DNA of 64,000 nt from Ascidia mentula (taxonomy: Eukaryota > Chordata > Ascidiacea > Phlebobranchia > Ascidiidae), in contig OX387204.1 of assembly GCA_947561715.1 (NCBI GenBank), forward strand, positions 8,809,001 to 8,873,000, in the 5' to 3' direction. The number at the start of each line of letters is the position of its first letter. The first letter of the stretch is position 1. The position numbers were made by a program, and so were the translations under genes. Positions 15,001 to 25,333 of this stretch are shown here, in pieces. The notes under the pieces are model-generated. The model saw only the letters and a program-made list of their open reading frames with translations, was not told where the DNA came from and ran no database searches.

Positions 15001-18000
15001 TGTTCCTAATATGACGAACAAGCTTTCTGGGCAGCAAACTCCAAAGGCAAACCTGTGACCTCGAAATGACAAATCACGCGTCACATTTTCAAGACACGTT
15101 AACAAACTAAAGACAACCTTTTATGTACCAGACATCTCAAAAAATCAACAACTCTCCTTCAAACAAACTTCTCCTTAACCTTCAACTTTGACTTTATACG
15201 ACACGGTTTCGAACATTCAAAACTAGTCCTCTCTACACTCGAACACACGATAAACGCCTGGACTGACTTTACACAAATGTACGTCCAGTTAATTTGCCTA
15301 AATCACAAATTTCTTAACAACCTGGCAGCATCAGTAACAATTTATCCTTAACAACTGTTCTACCTTCAATGTATACAAAGCCTCCACTGTAAAAGCCTTC
15401 TGTTGGAGTAAACTGATGATGTGTATGCAGGCAAAATTTTTCAATCAGTTTGATAAACTAGCTTAAATCTGTTTTGTTTCAAACAAATAAAAGCCTCCAC
15501 TATCTGACTTTGTCTCCTCGCTTTTTATTCTCACCGTAAACTCGTCTTGAAAAGGTCCAATGTAGGGGGATCCCCTCATGGTCATGGACTTTACTATGTG
15601 ATCATCCAACAAAATCTGAAGCTCGTCAACTGAGCCAAGAATGTAGATATCCTGTGTGTATAAGACAATTACTAATAGCTTTCTTTGATATGTTACCACC
15701 GTTTAATATCGTTAATATACCGGGATACTTCAAAAATACCTTACTCATACACTGCATTCACTACACTGTATGTCCGTAGCTAACGCTGTACAGTAATACA
15801 TCATTCTAATGAAATCTTGCTTTAATGCACTAACCTATCCTTAAAAATATTACTGCTCTTATCTTCAAGATACTGCATGATTGGCGTTGCCAAAATATAT
15901 GTTATCGTTGATAAATTACATGTTAATATAGTAGAAACAAAAGGCACACAAAAATAGAAAAATAACAATCCAAAATAATATCATAGCAGGCACAGTTTCC
16001 CAACAACCATAAAAATCACACCAAGCAATTGCAATTTAGTGCCCGAAAAAAAAACTTTCAAGCATGGTGTATATGTTTATTTAACAATGGAATTGTTAGT
16101 TACACCCTCGGCATGCACCAAACCGGGTTAGCATTTACCCCACCCACACCCCCATTCACTGCACACATCACCCATCTTACAGTGTCACGATAGGCAATCA
16201 ATATGAGATCCATTTCACTCCATTCTAACTTCATTTTCTTGAGTGCATTTTCAAGCGACCATTCCTTGCTGGCGCGAGCGCCAATCGCTTCAATACTAAA
16301 AACGTCGTACGAGTGACGTATTGCCATCGTTAACGGTAAAGTAAAGCTACTAAAAAAGGTGGTTTCGCGCTTGCATTTGCCTGCAACGGGTTGGAAATAT
16401 TTATAAATTGACTACATTTTTAAACCTTTTTGCAGCATTTTCCATTGTGTTTAGCCGCAACATGTATGGCATGAAAATTGGGGACCACACTCCACACACA
16501 AACAAACCCACTAACATCATAAACTTCTCACACCCAACCATATGTTAGTGATATACCGTGTCCCTGTACTCTGCCAGGATGAACGACATTTCCGTCCATT
16601 CGTTTTTCATCTTTGCGAGGTTTTTCTCCAAAGCGAATTCCTTTCCAGCGTTGGTGCCGATTCGTTCGAGACTGTCGGTGTTAGTGCAACGCAAAGACGT
16701 TAGTAATCACTCCAAAACTATCTTACACACATACACATACACAAATTAAAATATTCCATCTATACAAGGGGCACAACGGGTGGCGGATGCGGAATAGACG
16801 AAAATTCCGTTTATGAAACCGCACCTTCTCTTTAGCATGGTTTACATTTTAGTACAAATCAGAAAAATGGAAAACACAGTTAGTTACTCACACCCTGGTA
16901 AGAAATATCAACCGTAGATATCCATATTCTCAACTTACTCGTCAATGTATTTGTTGAGGCCAAATTCAAGCATGTTGAGCAGTGACGTTTCGCCCTCCGG
17001 TTTTATGTCAAAACCAACGATATCGCTGATCTGCGATGATAACAGAAGGGAGTTTAGTGAAGGTTGTTGTAATAAAACAAAATGTCCAGATATTTTGGTT
17101 TCAATGATTTTTGTTGGCGTGTATGTTTTAACTGAACCACGATCACAAATTTTACTATTGAAAAAGTCAACGTGGAAACCATGAACATATAAGAAGTTAT
17201 TATACCGACCTGTTCCCAATGTCTTTCTTTGATTCCAGGATTACAAATAGTTGTAAGAATGGGAAGATGTTGTTTGAATTTGTCAATTTTTGATCTCACT
17301 GACTCGGCGATGCGACGTGGGCCGGCCGCGTCAGAAAACGACTTGGTGAGTTTGTAAACCGTCCTCCACATCTGACCAAGTTCTTCACTCAAGTCCTCTG
17401 AGTTAAGTTGCTGGAAAGGACCTGAAACCACAAAATAGTTCAAGGAAATTAGAAAATTTTTGCCAAACTTCCTTACCGAGACTAATTATTTACATAATAT
17501 AGGATTTCTGTGCATCGCAAGTTAAATTTAGACACAAACAAAAGGAGGGGTACACTAAAAGTGAATATTACACATGGCTTTATGGTCCATTAAGTTATTT
17601 GTTCTCCACATTTCATATTTTATTTAATTGATACTGTCCTGTGACGACGATACGCTGCTTGCAATACCCCACATGTGTACTTGTGAAACAAAGAAATGTC
17701 ACAAAATATTTGCAATGAACGTTTAACCCATAACAGTGCTTTTAGAAAGAAAATAAAGTTACCATTAAGCCAGAGTTCGTTCTTGTTGTGCCACTGCAAC
17801 GCCGTGTTCCACAAATTGTCGTAGGGTTGCTTAAATTGATACATCGACTGAAGGATTGGAAACGAACTCTCATCAAACTCCAGCAGTCGTTCCTCATCAT
17901 TTATCGACTATAAAAAAATTAAACTCTCAGAGACCGAGTACAGTTTTGTCTCTGTAGGCGCAACAAATGCAACGTATGTTTGTACAGGTATACCTCCAGT

Positions 18001-21000
18001 TCTTGGGATGCAGCATCAAGAAGACGATTCAGTTCGTTGAGCTTATCGACGTTCTTCTGCATTTCGTCCGGACTCGCAACCTCCTTCTTCTTAAAGCTTT
18101 CAACTTCCTTGTTGTAACCGTTCAAAGTCTCCTCGAATTCCTTCACTCTGAATTAGGATCACAATTATTACCATCAGATGCAAAAGAAACTGTTAGGGCC
18201 AAAAATAGCTTGGAAGTTGATAAGCAGATGGCGGTAATTTTAATAAACTGTAACCTCTTTTTTAATTTGTCTTCGGCCGTCTCTCGTCTGTTCATCAGTC
18301 GGTTTCGGTTGATTTCGAACACGCTGTGTATTTGATCCGGCCAATGGAACACGTTGCTGTTTAGCTTAATATCCTCATCTATGACACAAATCATAAACAA
18401 TCACAGTTTGAGTGTGCTTAAATATTGGCTAAAGAAAAAAATTCATTTTTAATACAAATAAATAGACAACTATTGAAAAGTATTTTTCATGGCGAGTGGT
18501 GTTAATACATCGTGTTGCAGCAAAATTTTCGTGTAATTAAAAACTTACAGGGCAAAGTTGCATAGTCCAGTAAAAAGCTGAGACGTTCAGCCGCTAATCC
18601 TATCTTTTCCTTCAGCTCATGAATCGTAACTTCGTTTGAAGTCTTGAGAAAATCAACGAGCGCCACAAGTTCAACAGTGTTGTTTGGCATCTCTGATACA
18701 CGGTCAGCGATCGAATCATACTCGTGGCAAATTCTTAAAAAGGAATATTAGATAACTATTTCTGGTCGTTAGGTATCGAACGAAATAATTTGTTGTGACT
18801 TCTGTGGGGTCACCCAGCACATTGCAAACGCTAGCGGCTTTTGTATGTGGAAATGATCGTATGAGATACATTGAGAAACTCAAAATTAATTGGAATGATT
18901 GAGGGTAGTTTAATGATCAAATATCGTTAAATATTACAAAAAAGGGGTGTATGTATCAATAATTTTTTGACATCACAATACATGTTACATTGCAACAGGA
19001 CATGTATATTCCAATGAAAAATTTTACCCTTTGTTAAGATCTCGGTTTTGTTCGATTTCGTGGTAGATGATTCGATCCTTGAGATTTTGAGTTCTCAGAG
19101 CATGTTCCTCGTTTACAGCCGAGCAGTCGATGCAAAAGAAGCTGAGAGGGACGTTAATACGCAACACCATAATCTCAGAGCGGGTTTTCTGCAAATAAAA
19201 CGGAAAATTGGATTTGTTGTCTTTTGGATAGCAACTGAAACATTCAAGTTAAACCATATTGACAAAAATAAACCATATTGACACTAACATCAAACTTTTT
19301 GATCATTACGACATGTTCGTCCAGGGTTCGTTCCCCTTTTATAAATTGAACAACATCCATCTCAGCCTTGTTGTTCAGGAGATCTTCGTATTTCTTGTAA
19401 ACCTCAAGATATCTGTAGAGGCAATAAACATGAATGCAAATAAGCAACATAGAGCCGACAATGCTTTTTTAGCGAGCTGCAGACAGGGCCACTATTTCGA
19501 CCATTACTGGAGGTATCATTGGTGCAGTCGTGCTGGTAACTTTACGACTATCTTGAAAAGTCAATGAAGAATGCAAATGTTTGATAAAAAGAAGACACAG
19601 AATACGTTAGTAGACGGGTATTGATTTTGAGAACATATAAAATTGTGTTGGTACAAACGTACAAGACTCCAAATTGAGCCAGAAACACGCCAGCAAATAC
19701 TGCCACGAACGCTAAAGATGAAATAACTTATAAACAGTTAAACTTAAAAAGTACAATTATTTATTATTTAACATGAGAAACAATATTCTGGCCTGCGCGG
19801 CGTGTACATACTTTTGGGGACCGACAAGGTTCGTTTTAAAAATGTTCATCGCCGTATCGACGAAATTCTTGACGAGCTGCTCATCCGGACTAACCGTTCG
19901 TAGGATGAGAGTAGTGTCGTGTAGTTCGGGGAAAAGATCGCATTCGACCTTATCACAAAATATAGAGACGTTTAGTCGGTTGGCAAACTTAACATTTAAG
20001 AACAACGATGGTAAAATAGAATTGAACGGCCGTCATTTGTCAGCGAAATTTATTGTTTTTTAGTTCCGTATAACTTCCACGGAAGGTAATGAATGTTAAA
20101 TAAACATGCTTTGAAGTTCAGTGATTCTGGGACAAATATAGAACATTAATGGTGGATACCACGCCAGATCAAACAAAATTATTACAAATATACTATTTAC
20201 ATAAGGAAGGTCAAAATAAGTCTGCTTTCAACCCTTTACGTCAATCATTTCAAGGCTGAGAAATGATTGAGTACACATGGCACTGGATATCAAATTTTGT
20301 GTCAGTTAGTGAAAAGGTTTTAATTTCACTTAAATCGAGATAGAAACAAAGCACTTTTTTTAGGAATTTAAAAGTTGCCGTCCCTAAATGCTGGTGAGGA
20401 ACTTTTACTACAGCAATAAAAAGTCGTTGTTTCTAAATAAAAAAATATATACAAGCATATAGAAATGGGTGCAAACGGGTCATCAGTGGGTTATTTTGAA
20501 CAAGGAAATGAACCTCTATCTTGCAAACTGATTGAAACGTTGACATGCCAGGACGTCAATTTCATCGGAAAAAAAACATAGAAAATGAGTTACCCACCCG
20601 TGGTACTGCCTCGGCGGCAGAGGTGATGTGTGAAAAGCAGTTGAGGAGAATATCACGACAATCAGAAAAGCTAGGGTTAAAAAGTAGCTTGGCGTCGTGA
20701 ACTTGAAGTTGGAGAAGCATCACAGAACGTACACAGTAAACAAGATCGACGTAGGTAGTGCCGAAATCGTTACCAGCCTTTAAAATGCATTTACAATTTA
20801 AAGTTATAACAGAAAACGGAAAATGTACTATGATGCACATATCTTCACAATATAAGCGGTTTGCCCGGGAAAAATCAGAAGTTTGTTGGGAAATTGATAG
20901 TACCAATATCACGTACGTACCTCGTGCTTTTTGCAAAAATTAACAAAATCGTTCAGGGAGTTGATCACCATTCCTCTTAACTGGTTCGACATCAAGGAAG

Positions 21001-24000
21001 CTGCGCAAGCAAAAAACTCCTGAACCTGCAACAGGCAATATAGGAAATTTGTTGCAATGAAATTGGCATTTTTCATAATGATACAAATTTAGACGATGAA
21101 AAAGTTTGCAAGGCAAGCACATGATAGAACGTGACGCGAAAGCCGACCGTGAAGAAAATAGCAACAACATGGAATCCAGACGCTCGTTAATCGATTAATA
21201 GCTTTCCCGGCATTGTTACGGCATCTTGACATTTACAGGAGTGCTACTTGACAACTCAAACAAGGTTTAAGACTACAGTATATCTAGATAGACCTTTTGA
21301 CCCTGCAGAAAGGAAACAGAGGAAAAGTTTGAACACATATGACATTTGCTTGATTTGAATCACTTTGCAGACTAGGTGCATAAAGGTACCTGGACGGTAC
21401 TGTCACTGTCGTTCTGTGGAACAAGATGCATCCACGATTCTTTGTGTACCAGAAACAACTTCACCGCGGATGGAATCCATTGTTTCAGTAGAATGTCACG
21501 TGTTCGTTCGCAATGACTCAGCACCTGAGTTAAAAATGTACCAATTAATTGCATGCGAACAGTTTTAGCCAAGTGAAGGCAAATTATAAACAAACAAATA
21601 ATAACTATAGTAATACGCACCAGTTCTTCAAACTTGTTTGGATGCATGGGGAGGCCTGAATCTAACAACTCAACCACGTTTACAAACCGAAGATCATCAA
21701 AACTGTACAAAACAGGCATTTGATTTTTAGATTGCAACTGGCAGTAAGGTAGGAACCAAAATGAGGCATGGGGAGAATAAAACAAACGTCATTTATGGAA
21801 ACTTTAAAAAAGAGAGATATATCAACAAATTAAATGCACTATTTATATGCTAACACCAATAGTACATGCATACAACCCACCTGTCAAACCACAAGTTTTG
21901 GAGATGGAGCATGAGGGGACTAACAGTAAAAAGACTTCGCTTACAATACTCCCTTGCAGAGAGCGCTGCACTGCGCCAAGGAACAGGAGCTCGAATTGTT
22001 TTCAACTTGAATGGTTTAGGAATTGCTGCAACATGGACTCGGGCCTTTTCACTTTCATCACTCAGAATGTAATCAACTGCACACAAAAGAAAAATTGTAT
22101 GCACATAAAAATACCAAAAAACTAATAGGTTTACAGCCATAAGCTTGTGTGGTTATGATTAACCCCTTTGCCTCAGCAACATGTGAGCCTTGTGAAAACA
22201 TACAGCTTTTGCTGTGGGATATTTATTACATTTATTTTCAACCCATTGTTTGTGTTGTTCTCTTCTTAGTGACCTGAACAATAGCATATCTCACATTACA
22301 CAGACCTCCAAAGAAAACATTCTTTTGCGGGTGTTGCAACAAATTAGAACCCAACAAATACACGATCTAGGTCACTACATGTTTAATGCAACATGTAACT
22401 CATTTTTTTTGCTTTGTATTAGCACCCAGAATTTTTTAAACAATAATTTCTTTTTACTTATTGATTTTCTGTAGCTGAAATCATAATCTGATAGAACTTC
22501 TTCTTTCAGGCCACTGAGAAGGCCATGCAATTCTGGATTTTCTTTTAACTTTTCAGGCAGGTGTTCCTCCACTCTGGTCATTTGCCCAGTTGGAGGCCCA
22601 GCTAGTTGACGGGAGTCGATGCCTTTTGTTATGTAGTAGTGGTATCTCTGGGTACAATTATGAAACATAAGTTTTATCAAACATTGCCACCCTGCTGTTC
22701 AAATAGTCGTTTTCCTATTAGGGTAAATGTTTGATAAACTTACTTCAAGATCTTTTTCAGAATATTCAGCTTCAAAACAGTCACTTTTTGCTTCATTGGA
22801 ATTTATAAGCTTCATTTGTTCAACAGGAGACATTGGGCGGCTAGAAGGCAGCTCTTCAACCATTCCATTCATTTCCTGCTCTGAAAAACCTCTCCTTGGG
22901 GATTTTTTGGGTGAATACGAAACCAAAGACATATTTCTGTGAATAAACATTTTTCATGTATTTTGATAGATAAGATTAGAGCAATTGAACAAGATTAAAA
23001 CAATCTAGTGAAAATAAGTAAAGAACTAATAATTTTAAAGAACTGTTCTTCTGGCATTAAGATATATTTTTATTACAACCGACGTTTCGTGTACCATTCG
23101 ACAAAATTTCTTCTTAATATTCTGCGAAAAGATATTCATATCTTGAATTTTTTACTTTTTTAGCTTTAAGAACAATTAACTTTACTTGAAAACAGATTAG
23201 AATGCTATCTTCATTGGAACATCGTGGTTTGTACGTTTACATAGTTAGAAACATGCCCTTATCCTTATGTGATGAAAAATAACTGGACAGAAAAATGGTT
23301 TGAGTTACTTGGATTCGTTAGCAGCTTCATTACGAAGTTTCTTCTTTGGCGAAGGTGGTGCTTTACCAACTAAAATCAATTTTCAGGAAATGACAGTTTA
23401 GCAATTCAGAATAGAACAACAGTTTTAACACACACATACATGTCATTTTTCTAGGAGACTTTGGTGGCGATGGGCCACTGGGCTTAGGTATGCCAGCATT
23501 TTGGGAAGTTCTTCGCAGGGATTTATACCTGCAATACAGTTATTTTCACATTCACTGACCAATGATACAAAAAACAATAACTTTTAAAAACAACTGTACA
23601 TAATTTACTGAACTTGTATATTTTTAGTGCATTTAAAATTAATACTTGGTTGGTATTTCACGGATTTTGATGCCAGCTGCTGATGGTGTGTAGTTGTTGG
23701 CAATTGATTCACTGGGTGATCGATGGTGTCTTTGTTCTTTAAAAGGTGATAGCAAAGTCCATGACATGCCTTGCATTATTGGAGGATGAATGCTGTTTTT
23801 TAAAACAATCTAAAAAAACAAATGTGATTAAACTTAACTACAAAAGAATATATGTAGGGGAAATACTGCATCAAAATGTATTGTTCATTACGATATTGCC
23901 TGATTAGCTGGACAATTCAAATCATTCTTATGCTAGAAAAGTGAACTGAGTTCATACAAGATATTACAGTTATTTATAACATGTAAAAGTGTTACCTGAT

Positions 24001-24162
24001 ATAAGTCAGAATCATGGCTTGTGTTGCCAGGTTGCAAAGGCGGCAAAACTTTTGATTGACTGCTGCTTTGCAAGGGGTTCTTCTGTAACTATAATAGTTG
24101 CAAAATTTTTAAATATCTGGATAAACCTTTCAGCCAAAATAACTGACCCTTGTTCTATCCAT
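1..24162 (-). CDS. DNAH7: Axonemal dynein heavy chain, DNAH7-type (3' partial)
   Basis: Inner-arm, single-headed axonemal dynein motor: an ATP-driven minus-end microtubule motor of cilia and flagella. About 63 coding exons can be followed on the minus strand with GT-AG borders and continuous phase. In gene order they encode a low-complexity N-terminus (24162-22700), the tail and linker (22650-12361), AAA1 (P-loop GPAGTGKT), AAA2 (GEPLGGKT), AAA3 (GPTGTGKS), AAA4 (GIGGSGRKS), the stalk and microtubule-binding tip (3300-1507) and AAA5 (656-57). AAA6 and the C-terminal domain lie beyond base 1. Blocks such as [25 protein letters not shown] and [12 protein letters not shown] match my memory of DNAH7 better than DNAH3 or DNAH12, but paralogue choice needs a tree. 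The start codon is proposed from a 15-nt first exon (24148-24162). Two pairs of duplicated linker exons are listed separately. I saw no break in the motor exons I read. Confidence 0.9.
57..656 (-). other. DNAH7: DNAH7 AAA5 exons, cut by window edge
   Basis: Exon 471-656 encodes [20 protein letters not shown] and [17 protein letters not shown]. Exon 57-232 continues with [34 protein letters not shown] and [11 protein letters not shown]. The gene continues past base 1 towards AAA6 and the C-terminal domain. Confidence 0.88.
1507..3300 (-). other. DNAH7: DNAH7 stalk and microtubule-binding domain
   Basis: The antiparallel coiled coil and its tip. CC1 is encoded at about 3300-2816 ([15 protein letters not shown]...). 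The microtubule-binding region is at about 2696-2051 ([20 protein letters not shown], then [17 protein letters not shown], then [19 protein letters not shown]). CC2 is at about 1988-1507 ([16 protein letters not shown], then [18 protein letters not shown]). The length is that of a conventional short-tipped stalk, with no extra insertion seen. Confidence 0.88.
3373..5199 (-). other. DNAH7: DNAH7 AAA4 module
   Basis: Exon 4815-5003 encodes [18 protein letters not shown], with Walker [10 protein letters not shown] at about 4870-4899 (GRKS where many family members have GRQS). Later exons read [55 protein letters not shown] and [14 protein letters not shown]. These are standard AAA4 landmarks. 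Confidence 0.87.
5281..7931 (-). other. DNAH7: DNAH7 AAA3 module
   Basis: The Walker A motif GPTGTGKS is split by an intron (GPTG in exon 7324-7428, TGKS in the exon ending near 7134). Downstream are [28 protein letters not shown], Walker [29 protein letters not shown] and [13 protein letters not shown]3 is the regulatory ATPase site. Reading frame and splice sites are clean. Confidence 0.88.
8206..9890 (-). other. DNAH7: DNAH7 AAA2 module
   Basis: Exons encoding [20 protein letters not shown] with Walker A GEPLGGKT (exon 9593-9670), then [17 protein letters not shown], the Walker B-like segment [16 protein letters not shown] across 9074/9324, and [20 protein letters not shown] (8774-8884). 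The small exon at about 8206-8317 reads [18 protein letters not shown] and joins the [15 protein letters not shown] block at 7931. AAA2 of dynein binds nucleotide but is mainly structural. Confidence 0.85.
11242..11464 (-). other. DNAH7: DNAH7 AAA1 catalytic exon (Walker A and B)
   Basis: This exon encodes [19 protein letters not shown] and onward. It contains Walker A GPAGTGKT at about 11396-11419 and Walker B-type CFDEFN near the left border. AAA1 is the main ATP hydrolysis site of dynein. The sensor-bearing exons of AAA1 continue at 10795-10971 ([14 protein letters not shown]), 10350-10513 and 10034-10180. Confidence 0.9.
14735..14851 (-). CDS. DNAH7: DNAH7 linker exon 2b (alternative, canonical-like)
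   Basis: A 117-nt, phase 0-0 exon with acceptor AATTTAG and a weak donor GTTTGT. It encodes [18 protein letters not shown], then [19 protein letters not shown], ending SK. It joins in frame to the constitutive exon 14213-14392 ([16 protein letters not shown]...). By eye it is the closer of the pair to the vertebrate sequence. It lies 683 bases after exon 2a. Confidence 0.85.
15535..15651 (-). CDS. DNAH7: DNAH7 linker exon 2a (alternative, divergent)
   Basis: A 117-nt, phase 0-0 exon with acceptor CACACAG and donor GTGAGA. It encodes [18 protein letters not shown], then [15 protein letters not shown], ending QDEFT. It is homologous to exon 2b at 14735-14851: same length and phases, about 23 of 39 residues identical. 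It lies 529 bases after exon 1b. The segment is the one that in other DNAH7 proteins reads roughly SILCAVDDIQ...TQTMCGSPFIKP. Confidence 0.85.
16181..16295 (-). CDS. DNAH7: DNAH7 linker exon 1b (alternative, divergent)
   Basis: A 115-nt exon lying 261 bases downstream of exon 1a in gene order. It has acceptor TTTTAG, donor GTAAGA and the same entry and exit phases as 1a. It encodes [12 protein letters not shown] through LILIAYRDT. The frame is open, both splice sites are good, and the conserved pattern I-G-x-x-A-x-K-E-x-x-L-E-x-x-L-x-K-M-K-x-E-W is kept, so it is not a decayed copy. It replaces the same 38-residue segment of the linker. Confidence 0.85.
16557..16671 (-). CDS. DNAH7: DNAH7 linker exon 1a (alternative, canonical-like)
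   Basis: A 115-nt exon. It begins with one nucleotide completing a codon started by the exon at 16939-17030 (which ends ...AC GA) and ends in phase 0 at donor GTATAT. It encodes 38 complete codons, starting [12 protein letters not shown] and ending ILAEYRDT. It is homologous to exon 1b at 16181-16295: same length, same phases, about 22 of 38 residues identical. From memory this copy is the closer of the two to the single vertebrate exon (LEPIGAAASKEYSLEKNLEKMK). Using both copies together would shift the frame (115 is not a multiple of 3), so only one can be used per transcript. Confidence 0.85.
23312..24162 (-). CDS. DNAH7: DNAH7 N-terminal exons (disordered leader)
   Basis: Five small exons upstream of the conserved tail: 24148-24162 (proposed ATG, CAACATGG context), 23996-24082, 23646-23811, about 23440-23527 and about 23312-23369. 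They read in one phase as a Ser/Pro/Lys-rich leader with motifs such as SPPKSPRKM and [12 protein letters not shown], followed at 22932 by [15 protein letters not shown]. The repeated (P)SPKK/SPRK units resemble proline-directed kinase sites; that is inference. The first 15-nt exon rests only on phase, a GTCAGT donor and a good start context, so the true start could lie elsewhere. A 141-codon plus-strand frame over the same DNA is an antisense shadow. Confidence 0.55.
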
Positions 24163-24868
24163 GTTGCCGATTGTAGTAAATTTATTTTCGGAAGTCAAAT
24201 TTTAGGCTATCCATATTATACGACAGAAACCACCATATTTTTTAAGAACGAATGCTTGAAGTCTATGAATAACCTATTGGCAAAAAATATCATTTTATGG
24301 AAAAACAAACATTTAAAAAAGAATATTAAAAACAAAGCAGATGTAGAACAGCAACATGAATGTCCTTTTTGTAATCCACGAACTCTGCGCCAGACCGTAA
24401 GTAGTAGCCAATGAAGCGTTGCTATGGAACAGTGCCCCTAGTGGCCACAATTGTCCAGGCATTTAGTTTACTGCAGAGAACGCTGATAGAAACGTTTTTC
24501 GAATGACAACTACAATATATGTATAAAATATATACACAACAATTTTGTATTCGGTATTTGGCAGTGTCGAGCTCCATAGACCACACAGCGTTAAAACGAA
24601 TCATGCGCATGTCATGCCTTCTGCTACACGGAAGCATAAAATACTTGCTGAGATTTCTATGTTACATAGACTTATATGTGAATCAAGTTTGCCGAAAACT
24701 TCGTGTCCCGGTGCGTTAGTATTTTCCCTGTTACACAACACTGACAACGGAATATCTGTGTTTACTCGCGAAAGCTGCTCACATTCCCACATGCCGTACG
24801 TTTACTCAAAATACGGCTGAAAATCTAGAACCCTGGAGAGAGTTGGATTCGCCAACCTAACTCGACGT
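24163..24868. other. 5' flank between DNAH7 and depolymerase copy 1
   Basis: Divergent intergenic DNA between the minus-strand dynein and the plus-strand depolymerase copy 1. Short open frames on both strands lack recognisable domains. It should contain both promoters, but I see no convincing TATA or initiator. Confidence 0.4.
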
Positions 24869-24876
24869 ATTATAAT

Positions 24877-25253
24877 TAGGGATGCACCGAAAGTTCATTG
24901 CATATAACGCTGAAACGCAAAGTTTAGAAAAGGTCAAAATCATTGTTTAAACTGTACGAATATGTTCGTTTCATTTGTTCACTTTCACAGAAATGATAAA
25001 AATCAACTGATAAAAAAGAAATGATAAAAATTTAGCACTTATGGTACAGAAGACGAGGTTATTCTTCAAGCGCCAAAAAAGGCTGTGTGATAGGATAAAA
25101 TGTAATCCAGTATATGTTTTGTTTAAATTGATTGCGTTTAAAGAGGTGGATACCAAAATTAGTTTCGGTTTATTCGGCCGAATTAATTCGGCAACTTTTG
25201 CCGAATATTCGGTTTCGGCCGAATATAAAAATAGCTGTTTCGGTGCATCACTA
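24877..25253. mobile_element. hAT-type MITE, 377 bp
   Basis: Terminal inverted repeats TAGGGATGCACCGAAA (left) and its complement with one mismatch (right). They are flanked by a perfect 8-bp target duplication, ATTATAAT, at 24869-24876 and 25254-25261. An 8-bp duplication plus TAG(G/T)GATGCACCGA-like ends is typical of the hAT superfamily. The interior has no long frame and contains a palindromic TTCGGCCGAA-rich stretch. Confidence 0.85.
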
Positions 25254-25333
25254 ATTATAATCACAGACAGCTTGTTTATAACCTTTAAGGGATATCAAAC
25301 AATATTATCAGGTTTGCTGTGCATGAGAGAGCT

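Larger units (their letters stand above)
12361..22648 (-). other. DNAH7: DNAH7 tail and linker region
   Basis: Exons between the leader and AAA1. Readable blocks in gene order include [76 protein letters not shown] and [12 protein letters not shown], then the two alternative exon pairs. After these come [60 protein letters not shown]-like and [20 protein letters not shown]. The linker is the lever that swings across the AAA ring to make the power stroke. The last blocks are very highly conserved in the DNAH7 family, so the assignment is secure even though introns often exceed 300 bases. Apart from the MITE-like fragment at 19472, I saw nothing else in the larger introns at 13824-14212 and 20065-20595. 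Confidence 0.85.

Noticed and set aside
14852-16180. Possible third copies of the alternative exons in the long introns
   Set aside because: I read both introns for DDHIVK-like and EW-x-EM-like segments and found none; only a short repeat AAAGCCTCCACT occurs twice.
16100-16327. Exon 1b considered as a decayed duplicate of 1a
   Set aside because: Length, both phases, splice sites and the conserved residue pattern are all kept, which would be unlikely in a dead copy.
19640-19730. Extra DNAH7 exon reading [14 protein letters not shown]
   Set aside because: The exon ending GPQK (19815-19950) joins directly in phase to [12 protein letters not shown] at 19411, as in other DNAH7 proteins; the hydrophobic stretch is intronic.
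23989-24414. A 141-codon plus-strand open frame
   Set aside because: It lies antisense over the DNAH7 leader exon 23996-24082 and the 5' flank, shows no domain, and the minus strand has consistent splicing there.
25150-25250. Palindromic TTCGGCCGAA repeats as a regulatory or terminator structure
   Set aside because: They lie inside a MITE with clear ends and target duplication.
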